Assembly: GCA_028583415.1 (NCBI GenBank)
Contig: CM053269.1
Coordinates: 26,974,254-27,038,253, forward strand
Source: Protea cynaroides
Lineage: Eukaryota > Streptophyta > Magnoliopsida > Proteales > Proteaceae
DNA: 64,000 nt
Direction of reading: 5' to 3'
The position numbers and the translations under genes are program-made. Positions 35,000-44,986 of the stretch are shown here, piece after piece (positions within the stretch are counted from its first letter, which is position 1; every line of letters starts with the position of its first letter). Under the pieces are notes generated by a model. It did not search any database. It worked only from the letters and a program-made list of their open reading frames with translations, and was not told where the DNA came from.

Positions 35000-36220
35000 C
35001 AAGGAGGCCGTGCTCAGCCAACTGCACGGGATCCACGAGGTCGGCATAGCCCACAGCCTTCCCGGACTTCATTTTGTGCTGAGCCTGCCTCTCCTCCTTC
35101 GTCAGAAAGGGAACTTTGTTGAACCCTGTAGCGTCGACCACCAACCAAACGTCCAACAGAGGGAGAGTTGGGCTGCCCTCGGGAGGACCCACGAAGAAAA
35201 ATTTGTCCTTCCATCAATTAAATGGAAGAAGGCTTTTGAGAGATGGCCGGGAGCTTCTTTGCGCTCCTCTGACTAAAAAAGTACCACCCGATCATAGAGC
35301 GAGACTCGGTCAGACTGGCTAACTGGAAGAGTGACCGAAACAAGTTCACGGTCGGAGTCTCTCCCAACCGACAAACAAACAGAATGAAGGCATATAGGCA
35401 TCGCCACCCATTCGGAGCTAGTTGGGAGGGGGCGATGCGGTAGACTTGAAGAATTTCTACTACTAGAGGGTGAAGTGGAAATCGGAGCCCCGAATTTAAG
35501 TTGTGATCGTACACGCAGATCTCTGACTTATTCACGGTACAAGCCCGTTCGTCGGGGGAAGGGAGCCGAACCCGAACGTCCGTCATCGGCTCTACGAGCT
35601 GGTATGCCCGACAGATCAATGACAAAGCCGGTTCAGTCCTAATCTTACTAGGCACCCTCCATGCAGGGAGTGTGTCGATAGAAGGGATAGATGGTCGGCC
35701 GCCTCTCTGGCGAGAAGCCCGACGAGCTGAGGTGCCAGTAGGGCGACTGCGCTCGTCGGCCTCAAAGGAACTCTCCTCGAGTTCCTACTCTGGATCCAGA
35801 TCAGAAGCCACAAGGACGACCTCTGGAGATTTTTGGATGATGGCCCCTACTCCGTTACCTGCGGACTCTGGGTCCCCGGACTCGAACTCCCGGCTGACGG
35901 AGTCTCGAATCCGTCCCGAAGGTTCGGGAGCAGCGGAGAATTCGTCCATTGAAAAGGATGATGACCTTTTGGAGGAAGAAGTCTGAGATTGGGCCATTCT
36001 CTCACTCACTTTCACTCTACCGGAGGGCGTAAAACTATTAGAGGAGTGGGAGCTACTAAGCATGAAATGGTAGTAAAAAGGAAAGAAGAGAAGACTTACT
36101 GATTGAAGGAAATGGGACTCCGAGTGTGCGAAAGAAGCTTGAAGAACAAGAAAGTCCGAGTGCTCTGAGGAAACTCCGATTGCGACTCAACCAAATGGTT
36201 GAATGAATGAATTGAAGGGG

Positions 36221-36228
36221 TATTTATA
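36221..36228 (-). promoter_or_regulatory. TATA box of antisense gene, copy C
   Basis: TATAAATA on the minus strand, about 160 bp before the first ATG at 36063. A CCACGTGGC site lies at about 36267. A perfect GTAAGT donor in the leader (near 36100) followed by tgcttag could mark a very short leader intron; removing it would shift the start to the next ATG (MAQSQT...). Confidence 0.6.
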
Positions 36229-36733
36229 GGGGTTGCGACTGAAAACCGTCTCTTTGGGTTCCGACCACGTGGCTCAACGCCATTGGTTCTCGTCTGCCAC
36301 GCCAGACGCGACGTGGCAATCTGACGTCACGCGCAATGATGGCACTCCTTCTTGAGATGATCAGACTGATTACAGCTGTCCGATGCTTCCGAAGGTTCGA
36401 AGACGAGCGGCTATTGATACTGCTCCTTCTCGAGGCGCACCGCCTCCTGGTGGTCGTCGGATCAAGGTGTCGATCGCGTCGCTTCGAAGATCGAAGATCG
36501 AACGCATTTGCGGAACTCGGGTTTAACGCCTCGAGCCCCGTGCCTCCATCAATCTTGCAGACTGTTGGTGATAATCGTCTCCCACTCGTACATGAGTTCT
36601 GATCGTTAGAGGATACTCAGAAGCAGCTTATACGGCCATCGATTTTGTCGTCGGCCTCATACGGCGCAAGTTCTGGACACTTTAATCTTGTTGCACTATC
36701 GAATTCGTTGAATCCGACAGCGCAAGGGACATC
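36229..36733 (+). other. Upstream region of antisense gene up to LTR C
   Basis: About 500 bp between the antisense promoter and the 3' LTR, matching 24660-25162. It ends in the purine tract caagggacat. Frames open here in copies A, A', B and C are not conserved as proteins. Confidence 0.6.
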
Positions 36734-37430
36734 TGTTATGTGGGAAAAATCTCATCCGTTTAAAATCTTACACGTGTCAAGCCTCACCTTTGGAGCCGAG
36801 AGTTCAGAGTGTCTCACACTCGGCTTATGAGGCATTCGGTACCTTGCCATCAGCCTCTCATGCGCCTGGCTTGCCGCATACGCCCTACGCCGTCTGGTTA
36901 CCATTATCTACAATGCGCTCGGAGTCGTAGTCCTATCTGGCTATGTTTCCCTATCGGTGATCAGAGTCCTAATGTGATTATGCTACCTCCGAGGAGTCCT
37001 TCTCCCAGTCTGATACGATGCCGACTATCACGATCCGTGATTACTCACACATTGACATGTGTCAGTCCCAGAGCTGAGCGACCAAGATTCCTTGGCTAAG
37101 GTCTCCTACTCCTACTCAGAGTCTGCCACCCAGGTGCCTCTCAGAGTGACACGTGGCAATCCTATTGGCGATCTACTTCCCTGAGTCCTGGTACCTCCAT
37201 GTTTCTTCCCAATCTATAAGTAGAGGAAAACCCCTCAAGGTAATCACTTACACACAAATTGCTAGTTCATAGTATCTCTCTCATTCTCGCACGCTCAAAC
37301 TCTTTCATCGTCCCACATTCTCTAAACTGGAGATAGCTTTCCGCTATCTCTTGACTGCTTGCATTGGGAATCTAACTTAGGCATCGGAGTGTACCCGGGG
37401 CTTGGCTTTGGCGCCCCAATCCTTTGTCTC
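36734..37430 (+). repeat. Tat LTR C (3' LTR, truncated)
   Basis: Starts TGTTATGTGGGAAAA like LTR B and follows it to 'cctttgtctc', where it stops. The last ~80 bp of the LTR (through ...CCGTAACA) are missing. A 4-6-bp insertion ('ggcttt') near 37405 separates it from LTR B. Confidence 0.88.
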
Positions 37431-37695
37431 AAAAGCGTGTTGTATGGACAATTAGTATGAGCTCATGGGGTTTATATATTGAGAGCGCAAGGATTGAAAT
37501 CACACATGCACATGGAAATCCAATACTACAGTAGATGTGGTCATTGGGCCTGTAATAAGAAAATGAACTAATCCTGTTTGGAATTATGACAAAAATGATG
37601 CCTGGTAGCATTTTAGAGACGCTAAGATAGATAGGAGACATCACGCAGTGTAGTTTAGTGTCGGTAGAGGGTTCCCTACGTCATTAGATTGAGAG
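37431..37695. other. Gene-free sequence, nothing recognised
   Basis: Host or older repeat sequence between the Tat composite and the hAT element. No signal. Confidence 0.5.
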
Positions 37696-38201
37696 TAAGG
37701 ATGTAAATGGATAGCCGAAAATCTGGATTCGGGTTCGATTCGAATTCTCATCCGTTTAGGGGAATCCGAATTCAAACCATTAGATTTGGATTTGAATTCG
37801 GATAGCAAGGGTCAGATTTGGATGCGGGTTTGGATATTAGTCAAACGGCTAGGATTATATCCGCACTGTTTAGTCTAGTGTTAAAACACATATAACCTTA
37901 GGTTCTTAAAGTGTTAAGATGCATATAGCCTTAATGTTTATATAGCCATCTTAGAGTAGGTTATATATTTGTTTTGAACTAAGGTTTTCTCTCATTTTCC
38001 TTACAATTTGTATTCTAATTCCATTTTCTCGATTCGAATCGGATTTTAACTGGATATCTGGTTAAATTTTGAAATTGGGTTCGAATTTGGTTTTTATACA
38101 TCCGTCAGATTTGGGATCATATTCAAATCGGGTAGTTGGTAAACGGATTCAGATTCGGATAGTCGTGTATCCGATTCAAATTCGATCCATTTACATCCCT
38201 A
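37696..38201. mobile_element. Ds-like non-autonomous hAT element, 506 bp
   Basis: Terminal inverted repeats TAAGGATGTAAATGGAT (left) and ATCCATTTACATCCCTA (right), 16 of 17 positions paired. The flanking 8-bp duplication is ATTGAGAG / ACTGAGAG (one mismatch). The interior has repeated 'gattcgaatt'-type words in both orientations near the ends and no ORF. Ends and target length fit the Ac/Ds branch of hAT. Confidence 0.8.
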
Positions 38202-38209
38202 ACTGAGAG

Positions 38210-38890
38210 ATAAAGCGGCTTATACAAGCCTCTGTCTAGAACTTGGGAAGCATCGAGCAATGTTGAGAGGGTATGGTTTAGAACCGCATTTTACATAAAG
38301 TCTAGTATGGTTTGTCTCCAACGATTTTATAGTAATTCATAAAAACATATTCATTTACCGGTCCTCATTCCCCATCTCACATAACTACATGGGCAAGAAG
38401 ATTACCGTCATGAATCTGATGGCCTTTCACAAATCCACCTTGGGCAGAGGCAATAATGAATGGTATAATCTCCATTTCACTGGCTAGCTAGGGGATTGAA
38501 ATCAAAGCATGGGCATCTACAACTAAGTGGGAGCAGTAGATCATCGAAAGAAAAGCCAGGTCAGACAACTTCTAGTGATTATTGACGATAAATAAACGGG
38601 CTAACACGCCCATGCAACCCAGCAACGGCTGTTCTAAGACCCCCGTTGCCTTGACTCTGTTAAGGGCGCAGTAGTTTGATTGCTTCTTTGGTCGTAGATC
38701 AGCTAGTTGTTGCTTATTTGGTCATAGATCAGTAGCTGCTTGTTCCGTCGGCAGTGTTGCCCATTTCTCTGGGAGTGTCGCTCAGGATTGTGCGGGGTCC
38801 TCTATAACTCCGCCTTGTTAACTTTTAGGGTTGGAATTGTTTTCTTTTTGGGCTTTCAATGACCTTTAAATTCACCCAGACTTGCTTGGG
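38210..38890. other. Gene-free sequence before a PMD-like pseudogene
   Basis: Includes a ~30-bp tandem pair 'ttgcttcttTggtcgtagatcag' / 'tgcttatttggtcatagatcag' near 38680-38735. Probably promoter-side sequence of the pseudogene at 39065. Confidence 0.4.
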
Positions 38891-38892
38891 GC

Positions 38893-38899
38893 TATAAAA
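38893..38899 (+). promoter_or_regulatory. TATA box of PMD-like pseudogene
   Basis: TATAAAA, about 170 bp before the ATG at 39065. A candidate leader intron runs from 'caagag|gtaagt' (near 38958) to 'ctctatag|gctag' (near 39038). The layout resembles that of the Tat antisense gene promoter. Confidence 0.4.
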
Positions 38900-39064
38900 C
38901 TTGTCTTTTGGGTGTAGAATGGTCATTCCTTGCAACGCTTTGGAGGCTTTCCAGCAAGAGGTAAGTGGTTTTCTCCCTATTTGTGTTTTGCTATGCTTTT
39001 TGCTTGTTAGTTTGCCTCATACTCTCAATTCTCTATAGGCTAGTTGTTTTTCCCTCTCTTGATC

Positions 39065-40330
39065 ATGGACAAGACACTGATCTCGTTGATGAATTCTATG
39101 AAGTATGAAGATGGAGAAATCCTCAGGAAACTTCACCTCAACCTTTTGTATCATCTTCAGCAAGTAGAGTTGTCTTGGGACCTCATTCGTGGTGTGGCCA
39201 AGTTTTGGGTACCATAATTACATGTGTTCCTATTAGGTGACGTAGAGATCGAGAATAGTTCACCTGCTTGTACTTGTATCTCCTTGGGATACTCATCATC
39301 GTCCATATCTAGTGGGTTCCACACTCTAGAGGTGGGTCCCACACCACATAGACGGTGATGGGAACCCATGGAGAGTACATGTACATGCAAGTGATCCGAA
39401 CTTGTGGAGATCTGCCTAGCCTATGAAGAATTTCGTTCATACTTTTTCTCTCCTCATTATGGGAATATTTTCATTCCTACTTTGAAGGAAGATTATACCA
39501 CTGCAATGATGGATTTATTTGGTTGGCGAAAAACATGATTTCCCCACTTTTTGATTCATGGATATATTTATGTTTTGAATGGGGTAGAACACTTTGCCCA
39601 ACGAAAATTGGGTAGCCTCTTGTTCCATGAGCATAGGAGAATGCCTTCCTATTTTATGTAATTGCTTACTTTTTACTTAGGACCCATAGCACGGGAGCTA
39701 ATCCGGTGATTATAGATGTGGTGAAAGAATTGAGACACTGTTGTGACAATTTCCATACTATGTTAGTTGAGACTTTGAACGGTTTGGACCATTTGCATCA
39801 TAACCCCTGTGACACTTACTATTCTGATTTATTAATAATTTTTATGCTTGATAGGGTATTTGTATTATTTTTCCCATGGCCTTATGGATAGGTATGGCTT
39901 GTTAAGCGCTTGCAACTGATTGGAGAACTGAAGGGCAAACGCCTTCCTCATTACTCCTACCAAGTTCGCAGCATCTTGGTAACCTATCATGGCATTAGAG
40001 ACTAGGGAGAATGGTTCTCCGAAGAGTCCCACAAGAACATCCGTTGGTGGTGTTTATGGTGGAATTTCAACAAAGCTATGGTGGAGTCACCTAACTACCC
40101 TTATGTAAGTGTGATGGGGTTTACTCATTCTTCCTTCTACCTTCCTTCGCGCATCTATTGCCAATTTGGCCTTAGGAAACCTATGTCTGATCTAGCGAGA
40201 AACCTAAAACTTCTGGAGCGACTGAACCTTGAGCTGACCAACAAGATTGTGACCCTATGGCACAAAGACGTAATGTATAGGGAGATGTGGCAAATGACCT
40301 TCTCGCTTATTCTGTTTCATATCTGGCAAC
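39065..40330 (+). pseudogene. Plant-mobile-domain-like gene, broken
   Basis: Starts MDKTLISLMNSM. The pieces 'VAKFWVP*LHVFLLGDVEI' and, after a MITE, 'CLAYEEFRSYF' together give the 'W-P-x-x-H-V-F-...-E-x-C-x-x-x-E-E-F' pattern of the aminotransferase-like plant mobile domain (PF10536). Further frames (TLKEDYTTAMMDLFGW, RKLGSLLFHEHRRMPSYF, KGKRLPHYSYQVRSILVTYHGI) continue to 40330, where a copia-type LTR begins inside the reading frame. Stops and frameshifts are frequent. PMD proteins are encoded both by host genes and by plant transposons; this copy has the look of a transposon relic. The family call rests on pattern memory and is moderate. Confidence 0.45.
39251..39403. mobile_element. Hairpin MITE B1 inside the PMD-like pseudogene
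   Basis: 153 bp with inverted ends around ttcacctgcttgtac / gtacatgcaagtgatc. The flanks GTAGAGATC (39242-39250) and GTGGAGATC (39404-39412) form a 9-bp duplication with one mismatch. Removing the element and one flank rejoins GDVEI to CLAYEEF in frame, which supports the boundaries. A 9-bp duplication fits the Mutator superfamily. Confidence 0.75.
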
Positions 40331-40764
40331 TGTAAGATCTTTATTAAGGATCTTGTTGGTCGACATATATTTACTTGCTTAATTAGCTAGTGGGAATCTC
40401 ACATTATTTGATAGGTTGGATTATGCCTTGTATTGTCACTTTCTAGAGATAGACTTTCCTTATTCATTGTGGGAATGAATTTGGGTTATGGGATAGTATT
40501 ATAAATATTAGGTTATGGAGTCCCCGTAGCCATTATTATGATATCTCCATTAGCACCCATAGTAGAGGTGAAGAAAGGTCAAGTGGAAAAGCTGTGGAAG
40601 GCTCCAACTAATGATTGACAATAAGTAAACGGTCGAAAATCACTCATCTTCTCAAATGTATAAATCCATTTAATATCTTTTGATTACATCTCATTGTTTT
40701 CCTAGATGTCTGTATTGAAAATAGGGTTATGTATTGAAACATTGTCTAAATATTTTCTCTAACA
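40331..40764 (+). repeat. Copia-type LTR, 434 bp
   Basis: Starts TGTAAGATCT, ends TCTAACA, with TATAAATA near 40499. It is followed two bases later by a primer-binding site. It cuts into the end of the PMD-like frame. No matching second LTR was found downstream, so the element is incomplete or the other LTR is lost. Confidence 0.65.
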
Positions 40765-40766
40765 AT

Positions 40767-40778
40767 TGGTATCAAAGC
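40767..40778 (+). promoter_or_regulatory. Primer-binding site (initiator Met tRNA type)
   Basis: TGGTATCAAAGC matches the usual plant copia site TGGTATCAGAGC at 11 of 12 positions. Confidence 0.7.
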
Positions 40779-41760
40779 AATCTATACAAACCTAGAATCA
40801 ATGAGACTTGATTTTATAATGCCTAATGAAGATGATTGGATCGAAGGAACGGAACGATTTTTCATTTCAGTTTCGATCAAAACTTGTGGGAGATTTGCCA
40901 AAATTAGAATTTTTTTCAATTGTCAAAATTTGAAAATTTTATACCATTGTGTAGATCTTGGAAAGACAGTAGAGGTGGTATAAATTTTTCCACCGTCGAA
41001 GTCGCCGTCACGTGCCGGTGGAAAAAGAGAGTGAGATCCACTTGTTGGCTAAAAAAAATTATATGGCTATCAGACTAGGGGTCAGATCGGACGAGCCAAC
41101 TCAACACAGGACGAACTAACTTGCTGGAGCTGACTGGACATGCCTGTAACCCATACGCCTGACTCAGCCCAGTCAATGTCGTTGACCAAGACTCATGGGT
41201 CAACCCAGAAATAACTTGAAACTTGGACAGGTGATTCGAATAGGTGAACTGAAAACCCTGACTGGTAACCAGGCTGGGCGACCTGAAAAACCAACACGGC
41301 AACCCGGATGTGTGAAGCAAAAGCCTGAGATGGTGACCCGGTGGGTTGACCCGAAAACACAATCCATTGACCGGATGGTCAACCCAAAATCCCGATTCAT
41401 TGACCCAGGTGGATGCCCAGAAAACTGGACCCAATTAACCCGGATCAAACCGAATCGAACCAACTGTCTTTGGGCAGTGCGTGAGGGAGTGTAGGAGATC
41501 GTATAGACCTCCAACTTTTTGTGTTGATCTTGTTTCATCTTGGGCTTCATTCTGGTATGTAATGTGATCAATTTTTGGGTTCCTGGGGAAGCTATTTTCG
41601 ATTTAAAAAGTTCTTTATTAAGAACATTTTGCATTACTTTGTACTTTTCTTCCATATATTGATTACCAGATAAATGGATGAGATGTAGTGCATGTTTTAT
41701 TTAATGTTTGAAAGGTTATTCTTGTATTTTATAATATTCATGTTAAATCCCATGTAGACT
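40779..41760 (+). other. Non-coding interior after copia-type LTR
   Basis: A short ORF at 40801-40983 starts where gag would, but I see no gag domain. 41080-41460 is rich in 'ggtgacccgg / gttgacccg' words, an imperfect short repeat. This fits a non-coding (LARD/TRIM-like) interior or unrelated sequence. Confidence 0.35.
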
Positions 41761-41938
41761 GCACATCAGGATTTGTTGATATCACCGTGGAATTGAGTGG
41801 AATCCATTATAATGGCAAACCTCGTTGCATAGGGATATCTGCAAATTCAAGTTATTTATTATGTAAATGTAGTCAAGACAAACAGTGTATACCTAAAGGT
41901 GGCATTGTCAAGATTAATAGGTTAAATGTACTTGAAAA
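41761..41938. other. Gene-free sequence
   Basis: Nothing recognised. Confidence 0.4.
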
Positions 41939-42238
41939 ATAAGGATGTTTGGCTTAGGGGTTTCATTCACCCAAAAGTCATGTGATTTCCAATGTCATCA
42001 TTCCTTTGCGTTTTGTCCGGATATTAAAGAGGACTAGTGCACCCTTATCCCGAAGGATAAGTATGTAGTTCGATTGACTCTTGGAAAGTAAGGATGTTTG
42101 GTTTAAGGGTTTCATTCATCCAAAAGTGATGTGATTTCTAATGCCATCATTTCTTGGTATTTTGCCCGAATATTAAAGAGGACCAGTGCATCCTTATTCC
42201 AAAGGATAACTATGTAGTTCGATTGACTCTTGGAAAAA
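41939..42238. repeat. 149-bp tandem duplication
   Basis: Two adjacent copies, starting 'aaggatgtttgg' at 41941 and 42090, each ending 'gattgactcttggaaa'. They are about 90% alike, so the duplication is not recent. Confidence 0.85.
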
Positions 42239-42399
42239 GGAAATAATTGTTTACTTATTATGTTTTGATAGTTCAGTTTATTTCCTTGCATGTTTGAGTC
42301 ATGGATCTATCATTGTATGTATAGCATTGCAAATGAACTCATCTAGTGATTATTATCTTCAGATGTCAATCCTTGGTACTATCCTTGCTTTACTTCCTG

Positions 42400-43255
42400 C
42401 TTTGTTTGGATCAAATTATAGAAAATTGTAAAGGCAACTGGTTTAAGAAATCAAAGGTGGTTTGAGGGGAAGACTAGGGATGCCCATTACCTTAAGGATG
42501 TTATTCGGAGAGACATCATAGAGAGCATTGTGGCCAGGAATGCATTGTAAGGTGTTGGAAATTCGGTTGAGGATTTGATCCTTTCAAGGACCATGAGGTT
42601 GTAGGTTCCGCACTCCCATGCTCCTCGTATTGTTAAAATATTGTGGCGGGCTTCTGATGTTGGATGGCTGAAATTGAACACAGATGGCTGCGCTATTGGA
42701 ATCCACGGAGTGCAAGTTTTGGCGGTATTTTTAGAATGCATGATTGGAGTGTGGGGGAATGGTATAATGACCATCCTGGAGTACTTGCTTCCAATTTTGC
42801 TGTCAAATTAGAGGCAATACTGTTAGTTTTAATGTGAGCAAAAGAGTTGGGTGTCAGGAAACTACGGGTTGAATCGGACTCAAACGGCAATGGGAAGTAT
42901 TAGTAGGAAGGGGTCAGACCCATGGTATTTCAGTCATAGGTGGCTGATTTTTCATCAATATTTAAGGGGAATTACTTGGAAGATTTTTCATGTGTTGCGC
43001 AAAGGAAATGTAGTGGGAGATTACCTCTCTAAAGTGGCAGCAAGAAATGTGGAGCCTTTGCTATTTGTAGTTTTGTCTATGTCCGTTTGGAATGATATTA
43101 CCTGGGATGCCCAAGAACGTCCAAGATTTAGGTTTAGTTAATTTTCTGTAATTTTTTTTCTCAGATGTTTTCTGGTGATGGCAATGTCGAAAGTGGAATT
43201 CTTTTCCAAGTGGATTTTTATATTCTTTACTTCATTCTTTACCTTAATAAATCTC
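42400..43255 (+). pseudogene. LINE ORF2 C-terminal (RNase H) remnant with 3' UTR
   Basis: Fragments in changing frames: RIVKILWRASDVGWLKLNTDG (the RNase H entry motif), LRVESDSN, and WKIFHVLRKGNVVGDYLSKVA (its C-terminal helix with the 'gN-aDyLs' pattern). A 3' tail follows with 'gatggcaatgtcgaaagtgg' and 'taccttaataaat' near 43180-43250, also seen at the end of the LINE on the other strand (about 49390-49310). Decayed and 5'-truncated, as usual for LINE insertions. Confidence 0.65.
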
Positions 43256-43692
43256 TTCGCAAGACTATACCTTTCTTGAGGAAGAATCTAATGAAGGAAA
43301 CCCATTAATAAGTTCAAGAGGCCACATGCGGTTCCAACTTTGAAGCTTTGTCAACCCTAAATTTCAATGGCCGGAGTGTATTGAGTATTTTGTTTTAGGA
43401 GAAAGTTCAAAGAGAAATGCATTCTTATCAATTCCAAGCCTAAATTGCATGGGCGCAAGGGCATTCGACTCTTTTGTTTAGGAGAAAACTCAAAGCATGC
43501 ATGCATGTCTATTGAGTTCAGTTCACATAGTACGATCCAATCACCTCTATGGGGTGGGAAATCCACTTTTGGAGTGTGAGATCAACTGAATATGAATTGT
43601 GATGGATCCTGTGAATGTTACACTTACGAGTAGGCAGTCATGAACTATTCTCCAAACTCTATTCCAAGCCTAAATAGTATGTGCACAAGGGT
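43256..43692. repeat. Diverged ~230-bp tandem duplication (first copy and flank)
   Basis: A block with 'ttccaagcctaaatt', 'gcaagggcattcgactctt', 'gaaaactcaaa' and 'gcatgcatg' (43432-43510) recurs at 43659-43875, where MITE B2 interrupts it. A third weaker copy lies near 43380-43440. A further MITE-B-like hairpin may lie at 43515-43640. Confidence 0.65.
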
Positions 43693-43702
43693 ATTGATTC
43701 TC

Positions 43703-43821
43703 GAGTTCAGTTCACCTGCAGTATTTGCACTTTCCACAAGATCTCATCTCGGACCAATTGGAGATATGGACAGTGATAAGGTCCCGTAAAAGATACACGT
43801 ATGTACAAGTGAACTTTCCTC
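43703..43821. mobile_element. Hairpin MITE B2, 119 bp
   Basis: Inverted ends 'gttcacctgcagtatttgc' and 'gtatgtacaagtgaac'. Flanks ATTGATTCTC (43693-43702) and ATTGACTCTC (43822-43831) are a 10-bp duplication with one mismatch. The paralogous block at 43432-43510 lacks the insertion and reads straight through the same site (cattcgactcttttgttta), an empty-site control. Confidence 0.8.
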
Positions 43822-43875
43822 ATTGACTCTCTTGTTTATTAGAAAACTCAAATTTTGCATGCATGACCTTTCCCA

Positions 43876-44600
43876 TATTAATGCATGTCAATTCTCATAC
43901 CGGTATGGTCTGACTCTACTGGTTTCCAGAAATTAATTTGTGGTGTATACTTTCAACGATCTGGAACTCAATGGTAATATTACAATTCAAAGATTGAACA
44001 AGATAATCAAACTAGGAGAAAAATTAAACAAACAAGATGGAAGAGTGAACAAGAAAATGAAGAACATGAAATGATATGTTTGAGAGGAGTTGGCCTCCAC
44101 ACATCCTGACGGTTTTCAAGAAATGTATTTGCTGTATGTCCAAAGAACTTGAAAGTTAACAGTAGACAATAGAGCTTACTGTTCTGGAAGTGCCCGCATA
44201 GTTCAAAGATCTTGAAAATCAAATAAAGAAAAAGAAAGAAAGCATAAGATGATGGCACAGAGTTTCAGACAAGGCGGCCAGCCATCACCTTGTTAATGGT
44301 CCCAATCAAGTAATTAATTTGTGGTATAGAGACAAAGGAAGCTTCAACTGATGATGATAAAATGAAAGGGACAAAATTAGAAAAATGGAAATGAAATAAA
44401 GAAGAATTAGAGAGGAAAAAGAGGGAAGAAAATGAGACAGAAGAAAACAAGATTTTCCGTACCTCAATTAGACTAGTCTTCCAAATGATAATTAAGAAAA
44501 CCCTAGAGAAAGATCTCATACGCAGTTGCCAATTTGGATGTTTTGCTCGACTTGAGAAAGGTTAAAGATCTGCCGACAAAAACTTAGTCATCTAGAATTG
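43876..44600. other. Gene-free sequence
   Basis: AT- and purine-rich; minus-strand Phe/Leu/Ser-rich ORFs of 83-84 aa are compositional. Nothing recognised. Confidence 0.4.
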
Positions 44601-44795
44601 GGGAGGGTCGTCAAGATATTGTTAGGGGTGACGTTAGATGGGATGCCTAAGAGTGCAATAGATACAGATTTTCTTAGTTCAGATGGATTCCCTTGTTGAT
44701 AGTAATGTCAAAGGTGGGATTTAATCTGTTTATATTGTCTTTTGCTCTTTTTGTAATCTTTTTCTTTATTTCAATAGAATTTTCATTGATCTTTA
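44600..44795 (+). repeat. LINE 3'-end fragment
   Basis: 'gatgggatgcctaag', 'gttgatagtaatgtcaaagg' and 'tttctttatttcaatagaat' follow the same order as the LINE tail at 43100-43255. Confidence 0.45.
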
Positions 44796-44845
44796 GCGAG
44801 AATAAAGGTTAAAAGGTAACAATCATGGTTTTCAAAATCGAGTTT

Positions 44846-44986
44846 GGATCACGTGCATGTACATATACTCTTCTTGGGATCATATCATCGTCAATTTAGT
44901 GTGGGACCCACTTCTAGCGTGTGGGACCCATTGAATATGAATAGTGATGAGATCTCAAGAAGGAGAGAAGTACGTGCAAGTGAAGT
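44846..44986. mobile_element. MITE B4 (host of MITE A1)
   Basis: Inverted ends 'ggatcacgtgcatgtac' and 'gtacgtgcaagtgaa', with a palindromic centre (gtgggaccca...gtgggaccca). Its right end is interrupted by MITE A1 and continues after it (caagtgaactat). Confidence 0.6.

Larger units (their letters stand above)
33418..36063 (-). pseudogene. Tat antisense gene, copy C (three exons, PF04195-type domain)
   Basis: Same architecture as copy B. Exon 1 (36063-35000) has the N-terminal Ser-rich leader, the acidic segment, and the PF04195-type domain (RFPLHPLVVEILQVYRIAPS, APNGWRCLYAFILFVCRLG, SMIGWYFFS). Exon 2 (34918-34260) is basic (KKKIRSAAELSADIYKTRP). Exon 3 starts at 34185 with a ~150-residue coiled coil (EEKLRSSEDKRRKTEEDLQA...) and ends near 33418-33442. 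Lesions: TAG at about 35785 in place of a Glu codon, frameshifts near 35218 and near 33470. The 275-aa frame at 33442-34269 reads through intron 2 and is not the true protein start. Known in Tat elements; role unknown, possibly a nucleic-acid or chromatin partner (inference). Confidence 0.82.
16651..37430 (+). mobile_element. 20.8-kb composite of Tat-type Ty3/gypsy retrotransposon copies
   Basis: One family explains the whole interval. From left to right it comprises: an inverted LTR (A); the inverted promoter and first exon of the family's antisense gene; a short fragment in forward orientation; a second inverted promoter/exon copy (A'); the forward 3' part of a copy (integrase end, tandem array, antisense gene); LTR B; a full set of gag-pro-pol; a second tandem array and antisense gene; and LTR C, cut short. 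LTR B to LTR C is one element of about 12.3 kb. The piece left of LTR B shares that LTR, as after recombination between tandem copies. Left host junction: aaaac|tgttac at 16650/16651. Right junction at about 37430 lacks the last ~80 bp of the LTR. No target duplication links the two ends. Confidence 0.9.

Noticed and set aside
16651..37430. Target duplication across the whole composite
   Set aside because: Left flank ends aaaac, right begins aaaag after a clipped LTR; the match is too short and the right LTR end is missing.
41075..41655. Overlapping 99-151-aa ORFs as a gene pair
   Set aside because: They arise from 'gacccgg'-rich imperfect repeats; no domain and no homologous copy.
44007..44519. 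Hydrophobic minus-strand ORFs as membrane proteins
   Set aside because: Caused by purine-rich plus-strand sequence; no conserved pattern.
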